64,000 nt of DNA, from NCBI RefSeq assembly GCF_001039275.2, contig NZ_CP030117.1, forward strand, positions 2,480,001 through 2,544,000, written 5' to 3'. Source of the stretch: Brevibacillus brevis (GTDB taxonomy: Bacteria; Bacillota; Bacilli; Brevibacillales; Brevibacillaceae). Shown piece by piece: positions 7,583 to 16,645 of this stretch. Under the pieces are notes generated by a model that was not told the DNA's origin, searched no databases, and saw only the letters and a list, made by a program, of their open reading frames with translations. The translations under genes were made by a program, and so were the position numbers. Each line of letters starts with the position of its first letter. The stretch's first letter is position 1.

Positions 7583-8470
7583 ATGGACAGTCTGATTGAT
7601 CAGTTTATTCATTTCCTGACTGTGGAGAAAGGGTTATCGAGAAATACCCTGGAATCCTATCAACGGGATATGGTGGCCTTTACCTCGTACTTACAGGAGC
7701 AAGGTGTCTCTCGAATAGAGGATTCTACTCGGACGCACATCATTGGTTACTTGCTTGTTTTACGGGAAAAAGGACGTGCTACAGCAACGCTTTCTCGCAA
7801 TATGGCATCGATACGAGCGTTTTATCAGTTTCTCATTCGGGATAAATACATAGATAAAGATCCATCCATTCATCTAGAAACACCGAAGATCGAGAAACGC
7901 TTGCCGAAAGTGCTCTCTGTTGAGGAAGTGGAACGTCTTTTGGAAAGTCCTCCTGTCAATCATCCTGCCGGGCTGCGGGACAAGGCGATGCTTGAGCTTT
8001 TATATGCGACAGGCATTCGTGTCTCGGAGTTAGTCAATCTGGATAGTGCTGATGTGAATCTGGATATGGGCTTTGTCAAATGCTTGGGAAAAGGATCAAA
8101 AGAGCGAATCATTCCGTTAGGCTCGGTAGCCATTCAAATGGTTCGCCACTATTTGCAGGCAGGGCGTCCCAAGCTGGTAAAAGGAACTGGCGATACTGCA
8201 TTATTTTTGAATCACTTGGGCAAACAAATTACACGGCAAGGTTTTTGGAAAATTATTAAACGATATGCCCAAAAATCAAACATCCGTGCAGAGATTACAC
8301 CCCATACGCTTCGCCACTCTTTTGCCACTCACTTACTGGAAAATGGAGCCGATTTGCGCTCTGTTCAGGAGATGCTTGGGCATGCTGATATTTCAACCAC
8401 CCAGATTTACACACATGTGACCAGAACGCGGATTAAGGACATCTATGCCAAGACGCATCCGCGAGCATGA
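7583..8470 (+). CDS. xerD: Site-specific tyrosine recombinase XerD
   Basis: A 295-residue tyrosine recombinase that resolves chromosome dimers at dif together with XerC. The N-terminal SAM-like core-binding domain begins '[20 protein letters not shown]'. Catalytic residues are visible: Arg in '[10 protein letters not shown]', Lys in '[11 protein letters not shown]', His/Arg in '[11 protein letters not shown]', His in '[10 protein letters not shown]' and Tyr in 'IYTHVT'. The frame could start at GTG 7538, but ATG 7583 aligns with the usual XerD start and has GAAGGGG upstream. Synteny with B. subtilis ripX/xerD agrees. Confidence 0.93.
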   Translation: MDSLIDQFIHFLTVEKGLSRNTLESYQRDMVAFTSYLQEQGVSRIEDSTRTHIIGYLLVLREKGRATATLSRNMASIRAFYQFLIRDKYIDKDPSIHLETPKIEKRLPKVLSVEEVERLLESPPVNHPAGLRDKAMLELLYATGIRVSELVNLDSADVNLDMGFVKCLGKGSKERIIPLGSVAIQMVRHYLQAGRPKLVKGTGDTALFLNHLGKQITRQGFWKIIKRYAQKSNIRAEITPHTLRHSFATHLLENGADLRSVQEMLGHADISTTQIYTHVTRTRIKDIYAKTHPRA

Positions 8471-8488
8471 GTATGAAAAAACGATCGA

Positions 8489-8515
8489 CTCCGCCTGATT
8501 GTCGGGCGGAGAAAA
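8489..8515 (+). terminator. Stem-loop after xerD, weak terminator
   Basis: CTCCGCC (8489-8495) pairs with GGCGGAG (8505-8511). It is followed by AAAAATTTT rather than a clean T run, so partial read-through into deoB is likely. Confidence 0.5.
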
Positions 8516-8529
8516 ATTTTCTGAATCAG

Positions 8530-8543
8530 GTCAGACGTCTGAC
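8530..8543. promoter_or_regulatory. 14-bp perfect palindrome upstream of deoB, candidate operator
   Basis: GTCAGACGTCTGAC lies just before a possible -35 (TTGATT, 8547-8552; -10-like TGGTAA 17 nt later). Perfect dyads of this size next to a promoter are typical of repressor sites. GntR-family operators have a similar GT-AC pattern. The regulator is unknown. Confidence 0.5.
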
Positions 8544-8589
8544 GACTTGATTTTGGAATTCGAATGACTGGTAAACAGGAGGCGTTAAG

Positions 8590-9762
8590 ATGCAGTATTC
8601 ACGAGTTTTTTTGATCGTCATGGACAGCGTAGGGATTGGCGAACAACCTGATGCGCCTAAGTTCAATGATGCAGGAGCGAACACCTTGGGTCATATTGCG
8701 GAAAGAGTTGCAGGGTTTTCATTGCCCAACCTGCAAAAATTAGGTTTGGGAAATATAGCACCACTCCAAAACGTTGCGCCAGTAGCAACTCCTATGGCCC
8801 ATTATGGGAAAATGCAGGAAATCTCCATGGGGAAAGATACGACGACTGGTCATTGGGAAATCATGGGTCTGCATGTGTCTACTCCGTTTAACACCTATCC
8901 AGACGGATTTCCACAAGAGTTGATCTCGGAATTTGAGCAACGTATTGGCCGCAAAGTGCTCGGGAACAAGGTCGCTTCGGGAACGGACATTCTCGACGAG
9001 CTTGGCGAAGAGCATATGAATACGGGTGCAGTGATTGTCTATACATCTGCGGACAGTGTATTCCAGGTGGCAGCCCACGAAGAGGTTGTTCCGCTTGAAG
9101 AGCTGTACCATATTTGCGAGGTAGCTCGTGAGTTGACGCTTCGTGATGAGTTTGCCGTTACTCGTGTCATTGCACGCCCATTTGTTGGACAGCCAGGTAA
9201 TTTTAGCCGTACAGCAAATCGTCACGATTATTCGGTGAAACCATTTGCTCCGACAGTCATGAATCGTCTGCAAGATGCTGGCCTTGCTTCTATTGCCATT
9301 GGCAAAATCAGCGACATTTACGCAGAAGAGGGAGTTACCCAATCTATTCGTACCAAAGATAACATGGACGGTGTAGATCAAATTCTGGGCACGATGAAAC
9401 AATCGTTTAAGGGTCTTTCTTTTGTCAACCTCGTGGACTTCGATGCGAAGTTCGGTCATCGCCGCGATCCAGAAGGGTATGGTCACGCTTTGATGGAGTT
9501 CGACGCTCGTATTCCAGAGCTTTTGGAAGCGCTACAAGAAAATGATTTGCTGGTAATCACGGCAGACCATGGAAACGATCCTGTACATCATGGCAGTGAC
9601 CATACCAGAGAATACGTGCCGTTGCTTGTCTACCACAAGGGTATTCAAGCTGGAGAACATTTGGGTATCCGTGAAACATTTGCGGACTTGGGTGCGACCA
9701 TCGCTGACAATTTTGAGGTAACTGCTCCGGTGATTGGGAAAAGCTTCCTCAATCATTTATAA
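8590..9762 (+). CDS. deoB: Phosphopentomutase
   Basis: A 390-residue alkaline-phosphatase-superfamily enzyme converting (deoxy)ribose 1-phosphate to the 5-phosphate. It links the two nucleoside phosphorylases encoded downstream to central metabolism. Metal-binding and nucleophile motifs are present: '[13 protein letters not shown]' at the N-terminus, '[12 protein letters not shown]' with the phosphorylated Thr, '[14 protein letters not shown]', 'ITADHGNDP' and '[11 protein letters not shown]' at the C-terminus. The ATG follows AGGAGGCG. It equals B. subtilis drm, adjacent to pupG as there. Confidence 0.96.
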   Translation: MQYSRVFLIVMDSVGIGEQPDAPKFNDAGANTLGHIAERVAGFSLPNLQKLGLGNIAPLQNVAPVATPMAHYGKMQEISMGKDTTTGHWEIMGLHVSTPFNTYPDGFPQELISEFEQRIGRKVLGNKVASGTDILDELGEEHMNTGAVIVYTSADSVFQVAAHEEVVPLEELYHICEVARELTLRDEFAVTRVIARPFVGQPGNFSRTANRHDYSVKPFAPTVMNRLQDAGLASIAIGKISDIYAEEGVTQSIRTKDNMDGVDQILGTMKQSFKGLSFVNLVDFDAKFGHRRDPEGYGHALMEFDARIPELLEALQENDLLVITADHGNDPVHHGSDHTREYVPLLVYHKGIQAGEHLGIRETFADLGATIADNFEVTAPVIGKSFLNHL

Positions 9763-9822
9763 AGGTTAAGCAAAAATAAACATTTATATAATAGAAGAAA
9801 CACAAAAAAGGAGAGAGTTAAA

Positions 9823-10632
9823 TTGGCAAATTTCCATGATACAGTAGCATATATCGAACCGAAACTAACAGAAAAACCAACCATTGGTCTCGTACTCGGA
9901 TCAGGGTTGGGTGTTTTGGCAGATGAAATCGAAAATCCAGTGATCATCCCTTATCATGAAATTCCTGGGTTTACTGTGTCCACCGTTGTCGGCCACAAAG
10001 GACAACTCGTGATTGGCAAGCTGCAAGGCAAGCAAGTCGTTGCGATGCAAGGTCGTTTCCACTTTTATGAGGGACATGGACTGGATGCCGTTGTTTTCCC
10101 AATCCGTGTCATGAAGCTGCTCGGCGTTGAAACCATTATTGTGACCAATGCGGCTGGCGGAATTAACGAAGGCTACAATCCAGGCGACCTCATGCTGATT
10201 TCCGATCACATCAACATGACGTTCCGCAATCCATTGATCGGTGCAAATGATGAACAATTGGGAGCGCGCTTCCCAGATATGTCTGAGGCTTATTCCAAAC
10301 AGCTCCGCAAGCTGGCTCATGAAGTTGCTTCCGAGCAAGGAATCCAGCTACGTGAAGGTGTATACGCAGGCCTGTTAGGTCCTACCTACGAAACTCCTGC
10401 GGAAATCCGTATGCTTCGCCTGTTGGGTGGGGATGCTGTAGGGATGTCCACTGTACCAGAGGTAATCGTCGCACGACACATGGGTGTGAAGGTGCTTGGT
10501 ATTTCGTGCATTAGCAACATGGCAGCAGGTATTTTGGAACAGCCTCTGTCCCATGATGAAGTAATGGAAACGACAGAAAAGGTAAAATCGCAATTCCTGG
10601 CTCTGGTAAACGGTATCGTAGCCAAGATGTAA
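9823..10632 (+). CDS. pupG: Purine nucleoside phosphorylase (trimeric PNP class)
   Basis: A 269-residue enzyme cleaving purine (deoxy)nucleosides with phosphate to free base and (deoxy)ribose 1-phosphate. Family motifs are in order: 'VLGSGLG', 'VVGHKGQL', 'MQGRFHFYEGH', 'TNAAGGIN', 'GLLGPTYETPAEIRML' and 'VGMSTVPEV'. The TTG start is set by AAAAGGAGAG upstream. A TATAAT at 9787-9792 with a poor -35 may add a second promoter after deoB. Order deoB-pupG is conserved with B. subtilis drm-pupG. Confidence 0.95.
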   Translation: MANFHDTVAYIEPKLTEKPTIGLVLGSGLGVLADEIENPVIIPYHEIPGFTVSTVVGHKGQLVIGKLQGKQVVAMQGRFHFYEGHGLDAVVFPIRVMKLLGVETIIVTNAAGGINEGYNPGDLMLISDHINMTFRNPLIGANDEQLGARFPDMSEAYSKQLRKLAHEVASEQGIQLREGVYAGLLGPTYETPAEIRMLRLLGGDAVGMSTVPEVIVARHMGVKVLGISCISNMAAGILEQPLSHDEVMETTEKVKSQFLALVNGIVAKM

Positions 10633-10656
10633 GTAACGGATTCGGAGGGATTAACA

Positions 10657-11964
10657 ATGCGTATGGTCGATATGATCGCCAAAAAACGTGATGGCGGAGA
10701 ACTGACAACAGAAGAGATTCAATTTCTGGTGACAGGCTATACAGATGGAAGCATTCCTGACTACCAGATGTCCGCATGGGCAATGGCAGTCTTTTTCCGA
10801 GGCATGACTGCGAGAGAGACAGGAGATCTAACCTTGGCAATGGCAGGATCAGGCGAACAGCTTGACCTGTCTTCCCTGCAAGGAATTAAGGTAGACAAGC
10901 ACAGTACAGGCGGAGTAGGGGACAAGACTACTCTTGTTGTTGCGCCGTTGGTAGCGGCAGCAGGTATTCCTGTGGCAAAGATGTCTGGAAGAGGTCTCGG
11001 ATACTCAGGAGGCACTATCGACAAGCTGGAGTCCTTCGCTGGTTTTGAAGTAGAACGCACACGCGAGCAATTTTTGCAGCAGGTGCGTGATATTGGCGTG
11101 TCCGTAATCGGACAGTCTGGCAACCTGACACCTGCAGACAAGAAGCTGTATGCTCTGCGTGACGTGACAGCTACTGTAGAAGCTGTGCCGTTGATTGCAA
11201 GCTCCATTATGTCCAAGAAGATTGCCGCTGGGGCAGATGCCATCCTGCTTGACGTAAAAGTAGGGAAGGGCGCTTTCATGAAAAGCATTGAAGAGGCAGA
11301 AACATTAGCAAATGCGATGGTTGCAATCGGTAGCCAAGTAGGACGTAAAACGGTGGCGGTTATCAGCGATATGAATCAGCCGCTTGGTTTTGCCGTGGGC
11401 AATGCACTGGAAGTGAAAGAAGCGGTAGAGACACTTGCAGGTAAAGGCCCTCGCGATTTAACCGAGCTGGTATTGGCTATTGGTTCCCGCATGCTTGTTA
11501 TGGGTGGGCTTGTTACTGATGTGGAAGAAGGACGTAAGAAGCTCGAAGACCTGATGGCTTCCGGAAAAGCAGTGGATAAACTGGCGGAAATGGTAGAGGC
11601 TCAAGGCGGCAATAAGCAGGACGTCTATGAGTTGTCTCGTCTGCCGCAAGCAAAGATCATTCATACCGTTACAGCCGAACAGGACGGCTTTGTAAGTGCG
11701 ATTGATGCAGAAGCAATCGGTCATGCTTCTGTTGTCTTGGGTGCGGGCAGATTGACAAAAGAAATGCCAATTGACTTGGCAGTAGGTCTTGTTCTGCACA
11801 AAAAACGCGGGGATCAGGTAAAGGCTGGAGAAGTTTTGGTCACCATCCATGCCAACGAAGACCATCTTCTGCAAAATGCCTTGAAAGAAATGGAAGGTGC
11901 CTTCCAGATTTCGACGGCAATCGACGGAGAACAACCGTTGATTTATAAAATTATCGAAGCATAG
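10657..11964 (+). CDS. pdp: Pyrimidine-nucleoside phosphorylase
   Basis: A 435-residue thymidine/pyrimidine phosphorylase, homologous to DeoA and anthranilate phosphoribosyltransferase. Motifs seen: 'KHSTGGVGDKTTL' (phosphate and base site), 'KMSGRGLGYSGGTIDKLE' and the C-terminal barrel-sandwich domain with 'GLVLHKKRGDQVKAGEVL'. The ATG follows CGGAGGG, 24 bp after pupG, so deoB-pupG-pdp look like one salvage operon feeding pentose phosphate. A strong terminator closes it. In B. subtilis pdp sits in a different operon (dra-nupC-pdp), so this linkage differs. Confidence 0.93.
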   Translation: MRMVDMIAKKRDGGELTTEEIQFLVTGYTDGSIPDYQMSAWAMAVFFRGMTARETGDLTLAMAGSGEQLDLSSLQGIKVDKHSTGGVGDKTTLVVAPLVAAAGIPVAKMSGRGLGYSGGTIDKLESFAGFEVERTREQFLQQVRDIGVSVIGQSGNLTPADKKLYALRDVTATVEAVPLIASSIMSKKIAAGADAILLDVKVGKGAFMKSIEEAETLANAMVAIGSQVGRKTVAVISDMNQPLGFAVGNALEVKEAVETLAGKGPRDLTELVLAIGSRMLVMGGLVTDVEEGRKKLEDLMASGKAVDKLAEMVEAQGGNKQDVYELSRLPQAKIIHTVTAEQDGFVSAIDAEAIGHASVVLGAGRLTKEMPIDLAVGLVLHKKRGDQVKAGEVLVTIHANEDHLLQNALKEMEGAFQISTAIDGEQPLIYKIIEA

Positions 11965-11993
11965 AATGTCTGGTTATTAGTTGATTAATCAAA

Positions 11994-12034
11994 TAAAACA
12001 AGGCGTGCACAGCACATGAGCACGCCTTGTTTTA
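11994..12034 (+). terminator. Strong Rho-independent terminator after pdp
   Basis: A perfect 15-bp stem (11994-12008 with 12020-12034, core AACAAGGCGTGC) with an 11-nt loop. The T-rich 3' arm also makes it work on the opposite strand. Confidence 0.85.
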
Positions 12035-12188
12035 TGAGTAAAAATACAGTTTCTCGAAAAAATATTGTTGATTAAATCTAGTTTTTCATATTCAATAGTA
12101 AGATATAAGTCGTTCTTTATTGTATAAAATATATTTTACTGTTCGGATTGACTTTATAAAGTTTTATAATTCTACTTGTCAAATTTCG

Positions 12189-12217
12189 TTGACACCGCTA
12201 TCATTTCCGATTACTTT
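12189..12217 (+). promoter_or_regulatory. Candidate sigma-A promoter of the lrp-opp block
   Basis: The 260-bp AT-rich gap 12035-12294 holds TTGACA (12189-12194), a 17-nt spacer and TACTTT (12212-12217). A second TTGACT/TATAAT pair at 12148-12170 is spaced too closely to work as one promoter. No gene is seen in this gap. Confidence 0.5.
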
Positions 12218-12294
12218 TATTGTATTAGACTGTTTGTAAAAGATTATTGCGAAATTCGTAAAAAAATGATGGAGGTTCTCAGAAAATCGTATTT

Positions 12295-12765
12295 ATGAAA
12301 AAGCTGGACCATGTCGACAGACAGATTCTGCAAATCCTCCATGAAGATGGGCGTATCCCATATACAGAAATCGCCCATCAACTAGGCGTGAGCGAAGGAA
12401 CAATTCGATCGCGCATCACTCGTCTTTTGCAAGACGGTGTCTTCCAATTCGTAATTCAACCCGATCCAGAGAAATTAGGATTACATGTGCAGGTTATCAT
12501 CGGGTTAACCACAAAGCTAGGTTTGCAGAAAGAAGTGGCAGAAAAATTAAGCAAATTTTCTGCAGTACGCTTTGTAGGCGCTTATAGCGGTAAGCACGAC
12601 TTGATTATCCAAGCGTGTTTCCATAGTAATGATGAGCTGATCACCTTTGTTAACGAACGACTCTCTCAAATTGAAGGAATTGCAGCTGCGGACGTTTCAC
12701 TGGAACTGAAGCAGTACAAAGACACCTTCTCTTTCGTTCAAGACGACGAGGTGACCCTGCAATGA
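12295..12765 (+). CDS. Lrp/AsnC-family transcriptional regulator
   Basis: A 156-residue feast/famine regulator. The N-terminal helix-turn-helix ('LDHVDRQILQILHEDGRIPYTEIAHQLG' region, residues about 3-30, recognition helix 'SEGTIRSRITRL') is followed by a RAM ligand-binding domain with 'FVGAYSGKHDLIIQA'. The only in-frame ATG leaves an unusually long gap (about 19 nt) to the GGAGG at 12271-12275, so initiation may be weak. It lies directly upstream of and co-directional with the oligopeptide transporter genes and is a likely regulator of them in response to amino acids. That regulatory role is an inference. Confidence 0.88.
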   Translation: MKKLDHVDRQILQILHEDGRIPYTEIAHQLGVSEGTIRSRITRLLQDGVFQFVIQPDPEKLGLHVQVIIGLTTKLGLQKEVAEKLSKFSAVRFVGAYSGKHDLIIQACFHSNDELITFVNERLSQIEGIAAADVSLELKQYKDTFSFVQDDEVTLQ

Positions 12766-12786
12766 AAGGGGTTGATGCCTTCCAGC

Positions 12787-12816
12787 CGAAGTCAAGCAGC
12801 TTCGCGTAGTTTTCAT
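12787..12816 (+). terminator. Weak stem-loop between the Lrp gene and oppA
   Basis: CGAAG (12787-12791) / CTTCG (12800-12804), then a T-rich tract broken by CA. Possibly a partial terminator that separates regulator and transporter expression. Confidence 0.35.
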
Positions 12817-12874
12817 TTTTTTTCGTCCTTTATTTTCAGAAAAAAGACAAAAAAGAAAACTGGGGGTTATTGCG

Positions 12875-14524
12875 TTGAAAAAGAATGTGTTTGCACTTGT
12901 GAGCTCGATTGCTGTATTAGGAACTGCCCTGGCAGGGTGCGGAGGAGGTCAACCAACTGCCGCTCCACCGTCAGGAGAAACACCAGCACCTTCACAGCCT
13001 GCAACTCCAGCGGCTGAGAAGAAGCCACAAGTTTTAAAGATGAACCTGCACACGGAGCCACCTACAACTGATCCAGGGCTCGCAGAGGACACGACTTCAG
13101 GTGCGATTATCTTGGCAACCTTTGATGGCTTGACCCGCATTGGAACCGACGATAAGCCTCATGAAGCTGCTGCTGAGAGCTATACCGTCTCTGATGATAA
13201 GCTAACGTACACATTTAAAATCAGAGAAGCGAAATGGAGCAATGGTGATCCTGTAACAGCACATGACTTTGAGTATGCTTGGAAGCGTGCTCTCGATCCA
13301 AAAACAGCTTCCAACTACGCATATCAGCTGTACTACGTGAAGAATGGTGAAAAAGCAAACAAGGGCGAAGCAAAGCTTGATGAAGTAGGCGTGAAGGCAC
13401 TTGACGATAAGACACTGGAAGTTAAGCTGGAGAATCCGACGCCATACTTCCTGGAATTGCTCGCATTCCGTACCTACTTCCCAGTTAATAAAAAAGTAAT
13501 TGATGCAAATCCGAAGTGGGCAGGCGAAGCAAGTTCGCACGTCGGTAACGGACCTTTCAAAATCGAATCTTGGGAGCACAAGAGCAAGATGGTGCTCGTG
13601 AAGAACGAAAATTACTGGGATAAAGACAATGTAAAGCTCGACAAAATCGAATTCTCCATGGTAGAAGACGAAAATACAGAGCTCTCCATGTTCGAAAATG
13701 GCGAAATCGACTGGGCTGGCGCACCTATGAGTGCTTTGCCAACAGATGCGATTCCAGCATTGAAAGAGCAAGGCAAGATTCAAACGAATCCAATTGCTGG
13801 TACGTACTGGTACAAGTTCAATACCGAAAAGCCGCCATTTAATAACATTAAAGTGAGAAAAGCATTTGCCTACTCGATCGATCGCCAAGGCTTGATCGAC
13901 AACATTCTCCAAACGGGTCAAATCCCGGCAACAGGCGCTGTTCCTCCATCCATGGTGCTGAATCCAAATGGCTATTTCAAAGACAAGGATATAGAAAATG
14001 CGAAAAAGCTTTTGGAAGAGGGACTGAAAGAGGCTGGCTTGAGCAAGCTGCCACCGATTACCTTGTCCTACAACACATCTGAGGCTCACAAGAAGATTGC
14101 TGAGGCCATCCAAGACCAATGGAAGAAAAATCTCGGCGTAGATGTGAAACTCGAGAACAAAGAATGGAAAGTTTACCTGGAAGACATGCATGAGGGTAAC
14201 TTCCAGATTGGACGGATGGGCTGGCTGGGTGACTTCAATGACCCAATCAACTTCCTGGAGCTCTACAAGGATAAAATGGGTGGAAACAACGATACGCGTT
14301 GGGAGAATGCAAAATATAAAGAGTTGTTGAACCAATCTGCTCAGGAGCCAGACCTCGAGAAACGTAAGAAAATTTTGGCAGATGCAGAGCAAATCCTAAT
14401 GGATGAAATGCCAATCATGCCAATTTACTTCTACACGCAATCTTGGGTACAGAAGCCAGAAGTGAAAGGCGTTCACCAAACTGGCCTGGGTGACGTGGAT
14501 TGGAAAGGCGCTTACATCGAGTAA
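12875..14524 (+). CDS. oppA: Oligopeptide ABC transporter substrate-binding lipoprotein
   Basis: A 549-residue SBP family 5 protein. The N-terminus is a lipoprotein signal ending in the lipobox 'LAGC', acylated Cys at about residue 22, followed by a Gly/Pro/Ala-rich linker. The mature domain shows 'TTDPGLAEDTTSGAI' and 'LTYTFKIREAKWSNGDPVTAHDF', the family-5 signature. It binds extracellular peptides and delivers them to the OppBC channel. The TTG start is placed by GGGGGTTATT upstream. Two hairpins separate it from oppB, which would favour high oppA expression relative to the membrane parts. Confidence 0.93.
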   Translation: MKKNVFALVSSIAVLGTALAGCGGGQPTAAPPSGETPAPSQPATPAAEKKPQVLKMNLHTEPPTTDPGLAEDTTSGAIILATFDGLTRIGTDDKPHEAAAESYTVSDDKLTYTFKIREAKWSNGDPVTAHDFEYAWKRALDPKTASNYAYQLYYVKNGEKANKGEAKLDEVGVKALDDKTLEVKLENPTPYFLELLAFRTYFPVNKKVIDANPKWAGEASSHVGNGPFKIESWEHKSKMVLVKNENYWDKDNVKLDKIEFSMVEDENTELSMFENGEIDWAGAPMSALPTDAIPALKEQGKIQTNPIAGTYWYKFNTEKPPFNNIKVRKAFAYSIDRQGLIDNILQTGQIPATGAVPPSMVLNPNGYFKDKDIENAKKLLEEGLKEAGLSKLPPITLSYNTSEAHKKIAEAIQDQWKKNLGVDVKLENKEWKVYLEDMHEGNFQIGRMGWLGDFNDPINFLELYKDKMGGNNDTRWENAKYKELLNQSAQEPDLEKRKKILADAEQILMDEMPIMPIYFYTQSWVQKPEVKGVHQTGLGDVDWKGAYIE

Positions 14525-14552
14525 TTTCATAACGAAGGAAACGGGATTTGCG

Positions 14553-14587
14553 GCAGAGGGTATATGGTTGCAACATATACCCTCTGC
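14553..14587 (+). other. 14-bp stem-loop in the oppA-oppB gap
   Basis: A perfect stem 14553-14566 / 14574-14587 (core GCAGAGGGTATATG) with a 7-nt loop and no T run. It looks like an mRNA-stabilising or processing hairpin rather than a full terminator. Confidence 0.7.
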
Positions 14588-14694
14588 TATGCAAGCCCTT
14601 CCCATAAATACCAGCTGGTATGATTGCCAGCAAAGAAAAAATAGAGAGAGAAGCTTTACTGCAAGAGATCTAAGGGTTATTTACACAGCCGATT

Positions 14695-14728
14695 TTTACA
14701 CTGTGTCGGCAGCGTTCCGCAGTGTAAA
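14695..14728 (+). other. Second stem-loop in the oppA-oppB gap
   Basis: TTTACACTG (14695-14703) pairs with CAGTGTAAA (14720-14728), and no T run follows. Together with the previous hairpin it fills the 250-bp gap, which shows no gene. Confidence 0.6.
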
Positions 14729-14774
14729 CATGGGACGTGAAAGCAATCAAAAATCTACCAAGGGGGTAAGTTAG

Positions 14775-15707
14775 TTGATCCGTTATCTCGGTAAGCGCAT
14801 CATTTTTATGCTCATCTCGCTCTTCTTAATTGTAACGGCCACCTTCTTCATCATGAAAGCAGTACCAGGTGGTCCATTTACATCCGAGAAGCAGGTCCCG
14901 CCGGAAATTAAGGCAGCACTAGAGGCAAAGTACAAGCTGAACCTGCCGTTGCACGAACAATACTTTGAATATTTGAAGGGTGTAGCAACATGGGAACTTG
15001 GTCCTTCGTTTACGGAGAAATCTTCAACTGTTAACGACATGATTAATCGTGGTTTCCCAGTTTCTGCTCACTTGGGAGCACAAGCTTTATTGCTCGCTAT
15101 CTTCGGAGGGATTACGCTAGGGGTTATCGCAGCGCTAAACCATAATAAATGGCAAGACTATTCCGCAATGGTCATCGCCGTTTTAGGATTATCGGTACCA
15201 AGCTTTATTTTGGCGTCCTTTTACCAATATATTTTCGCTATTAATTTGGGCTGGTTTCCAATCGCGAAATGGGAAGGATTTGAATACACCATCCTTCCAT
15301 CATTGGCACTCGCCGCATCACCGATGGCATTTATCGCGCGTTTGACGCGTTCTAATATGATTGAAGTTATGGGGCAAGATTACATCAAAACAGCAAAAGC
15401 AAAAGGCCTGCATACTTTTACCATTACAGTAAAACACGCAATCCGTAATGCGCTTTTGCCAGTTGTTACTTACCTGGGTCCACTGATTGCTGGTATTTTG
15501 ACAGGGGCATTCGTTATTGAACGTATTTTCGGTGTTCCTGGTCTTGGTCGCGAATTCGTTTTGTCTATTACAAACCGCGACTATACGGTAATCATGGGTA
15601 CGACCGTGTTCTACTCCATCATCCTGGTTGTGATGATTCTGATTGTTGACATCGCATACACCTTGGTAGACCCACGGATCAAACTTTCGGACGCAGGAAA
15701 GGAGTAA
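14775..15707 (+). CDS. oppB: Oligopeptide ABC transporter permease OppB
   Basis: A 310-residue inner-membrane permease with an N-terminal helix ('[19 protein letters not shown]') and a C-terminal block of five helices. The EAA loop that contacts the ATPase is visible at '[20 protein letters not shown]'. The conserved 'MKAVPGGPF' after the first helix is typical of OppB/DppB. It starts at TTG behind GGGGGTAAG. It would pair with OppC to form the peptide channel energised by OppD and OppF. Confidence 0.92.
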   Translation: MIRYLGKRIIFMLISLFLIVTATFFIMKAVPGGPFTSEKQVPPEIKAALEAKYKLNLPLHEQYFEYLKGVATWELGPSFTEKSSTVNDMINRGFPVSAHLGAQALLLAIFGGITLGVIAALNHNKWQDYSAMVIAVLGLSVPSFILASFYQYIFAINLGWFPIAKWEGFEYTILPSLALAASPMAFIARLTRSNMIEVMGQDYIKTAKAKGLHTFTITVKHAIRNALLPVVTYLGPLIAGILTGAFVIERIFGVPGLGREFVLSITNRDYTVIMGTTVFYSIILVVMILIVDIAYTLVDPRIKLSDAGKE

Positions 15708-15713
15708 TGACAC

Positions 15714-16631
15714 GTGCAAAACTTGACTAAAGAACATTTCGAGCCAATTTCCGTTGACCTTCGTCAAGCTGAAGCAATTAAGCGCCCAAGTCTCTCTTTT
15801 TGGTCTGACGTTTGGCGTCGTTTGAGAATGAATAAAGTCGCAATGATTTCTATGATCTTCATTGCTGCGTTGATCGTATGTGCCATTGTGATCCCATGGT
15901 TAACTCCACAAGATTATTTTACGACGGATCTGGCTGGCAAGAACAAAAAGCCGTCTGCTGAACACTGGTTTGGCACAGATGACCTAGGTCGTGACGTATT
16001 TGAACGTATTTGGTACGGTGCACGTATCTCTCTGCAAGTAGGTCTTGCCGCAGCGTTCATTGACCTGATCATTGGTGTGATCTGGGGCGGTATCGCAGGT
16101 TTCTATGGCGGTAGAGTAGATGAAATGATGATGCGTTTCGCAGATATCTTGTTTGCGATTCCTTACCTGCTGGTTGTTATTTTGTTGATGGTTGTTTTAG
16201 AACCCGGTGTTGGAACGATTATTCTTGCCTTGACGATAACGGGATGGATCGGTATGGCCCGGATTGTACGTGGTCAGATCCTTCAATTGAAAAACCAAGA
16301 GTTTGTACTGGCAGCGCGCTCCCTTGGTGCTGACGCAAACCGTCTGATCTTCAAACACTTGATTCCGAATGCTTTGGGTCCAATCATCGTAACGTTGAGC
16401 TTGACTGTACCTTCCGCGATTTTCGCAGAATCCTTCTTGTCCTTTATCGGGTTAGGGGTTTCGGCACCGATTGCATCGTGGGGAACGATGTCCAATGAGG
16501 GCTTGCCGGCCATGAAGTACTATCCATGGCGTTTGACATTCCCGGCAATCTTTATTTCCGTGACCATCTTGGCATTTAACTTGTTCGGTGACGGTCTGCG
16601 CGATGCTGTAGACCCACGCCTGCGTAAATAG
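15714..16631 (+). CDS. oppC: Oligopeptide ABC transporter permease OppC
   Basis: A 305-residue membrane permease with the OppC N-terminal extension, first helix ('VAMISMIFIAALIVCAIVIPWL'-type region) and periplasmic-side motif 'EHWFGTDDLGRDVFERIWYGARISL'. The EAA loop reads 'VLAARSLGADANRLIFKHLI'. The GTG start is 6 bp after the oppB stop, so the genes are coupled. Together with OppB it makes the translocation pore. Confidence 0.93.
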   Translation: MQNLTKEHFEPISVDLRQAEAIKRPSLSFWSDVWRRLRMNKVAMISMIFIAALIVCAIVIPWLTPQDYFTTDLAGKNKKPSAEHWFGTDDLGRDVFERIWYGARISLQVGLAAAFIDLIIGVIWGGIAGFYGGRVDEMMMRFADILFAIPYLLVVILLMVVLEPGVGTIILALTITGWIGMARIVRGQILQLKNQEFVLAARSLGADANRLIFKHLIPNALGPIIVTLSLTVPSAIFAESFLSFIGLGVSAPIASWGTMSNEGLPAMKYYPWRLTFPAIFISVTILAFNLFGDGLRDAVDPRLRK

Positions 16632-16645
16632 GAGGGATAGTCGTT

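Noticed and set aside
11994-12034. Operator or attachment site
   Set aside because: The 15-bp dyad has the loop and T-rich arm of a terminator and sits directly after the last salvage gene.
13202-14392. Long minus-strand frame (396 codons) inside oppA
   Set aside because: It is antisense to a clear gene, Cys/Phe/Leu-rich and without a ribosome site, so it is a codon-usage shadow.
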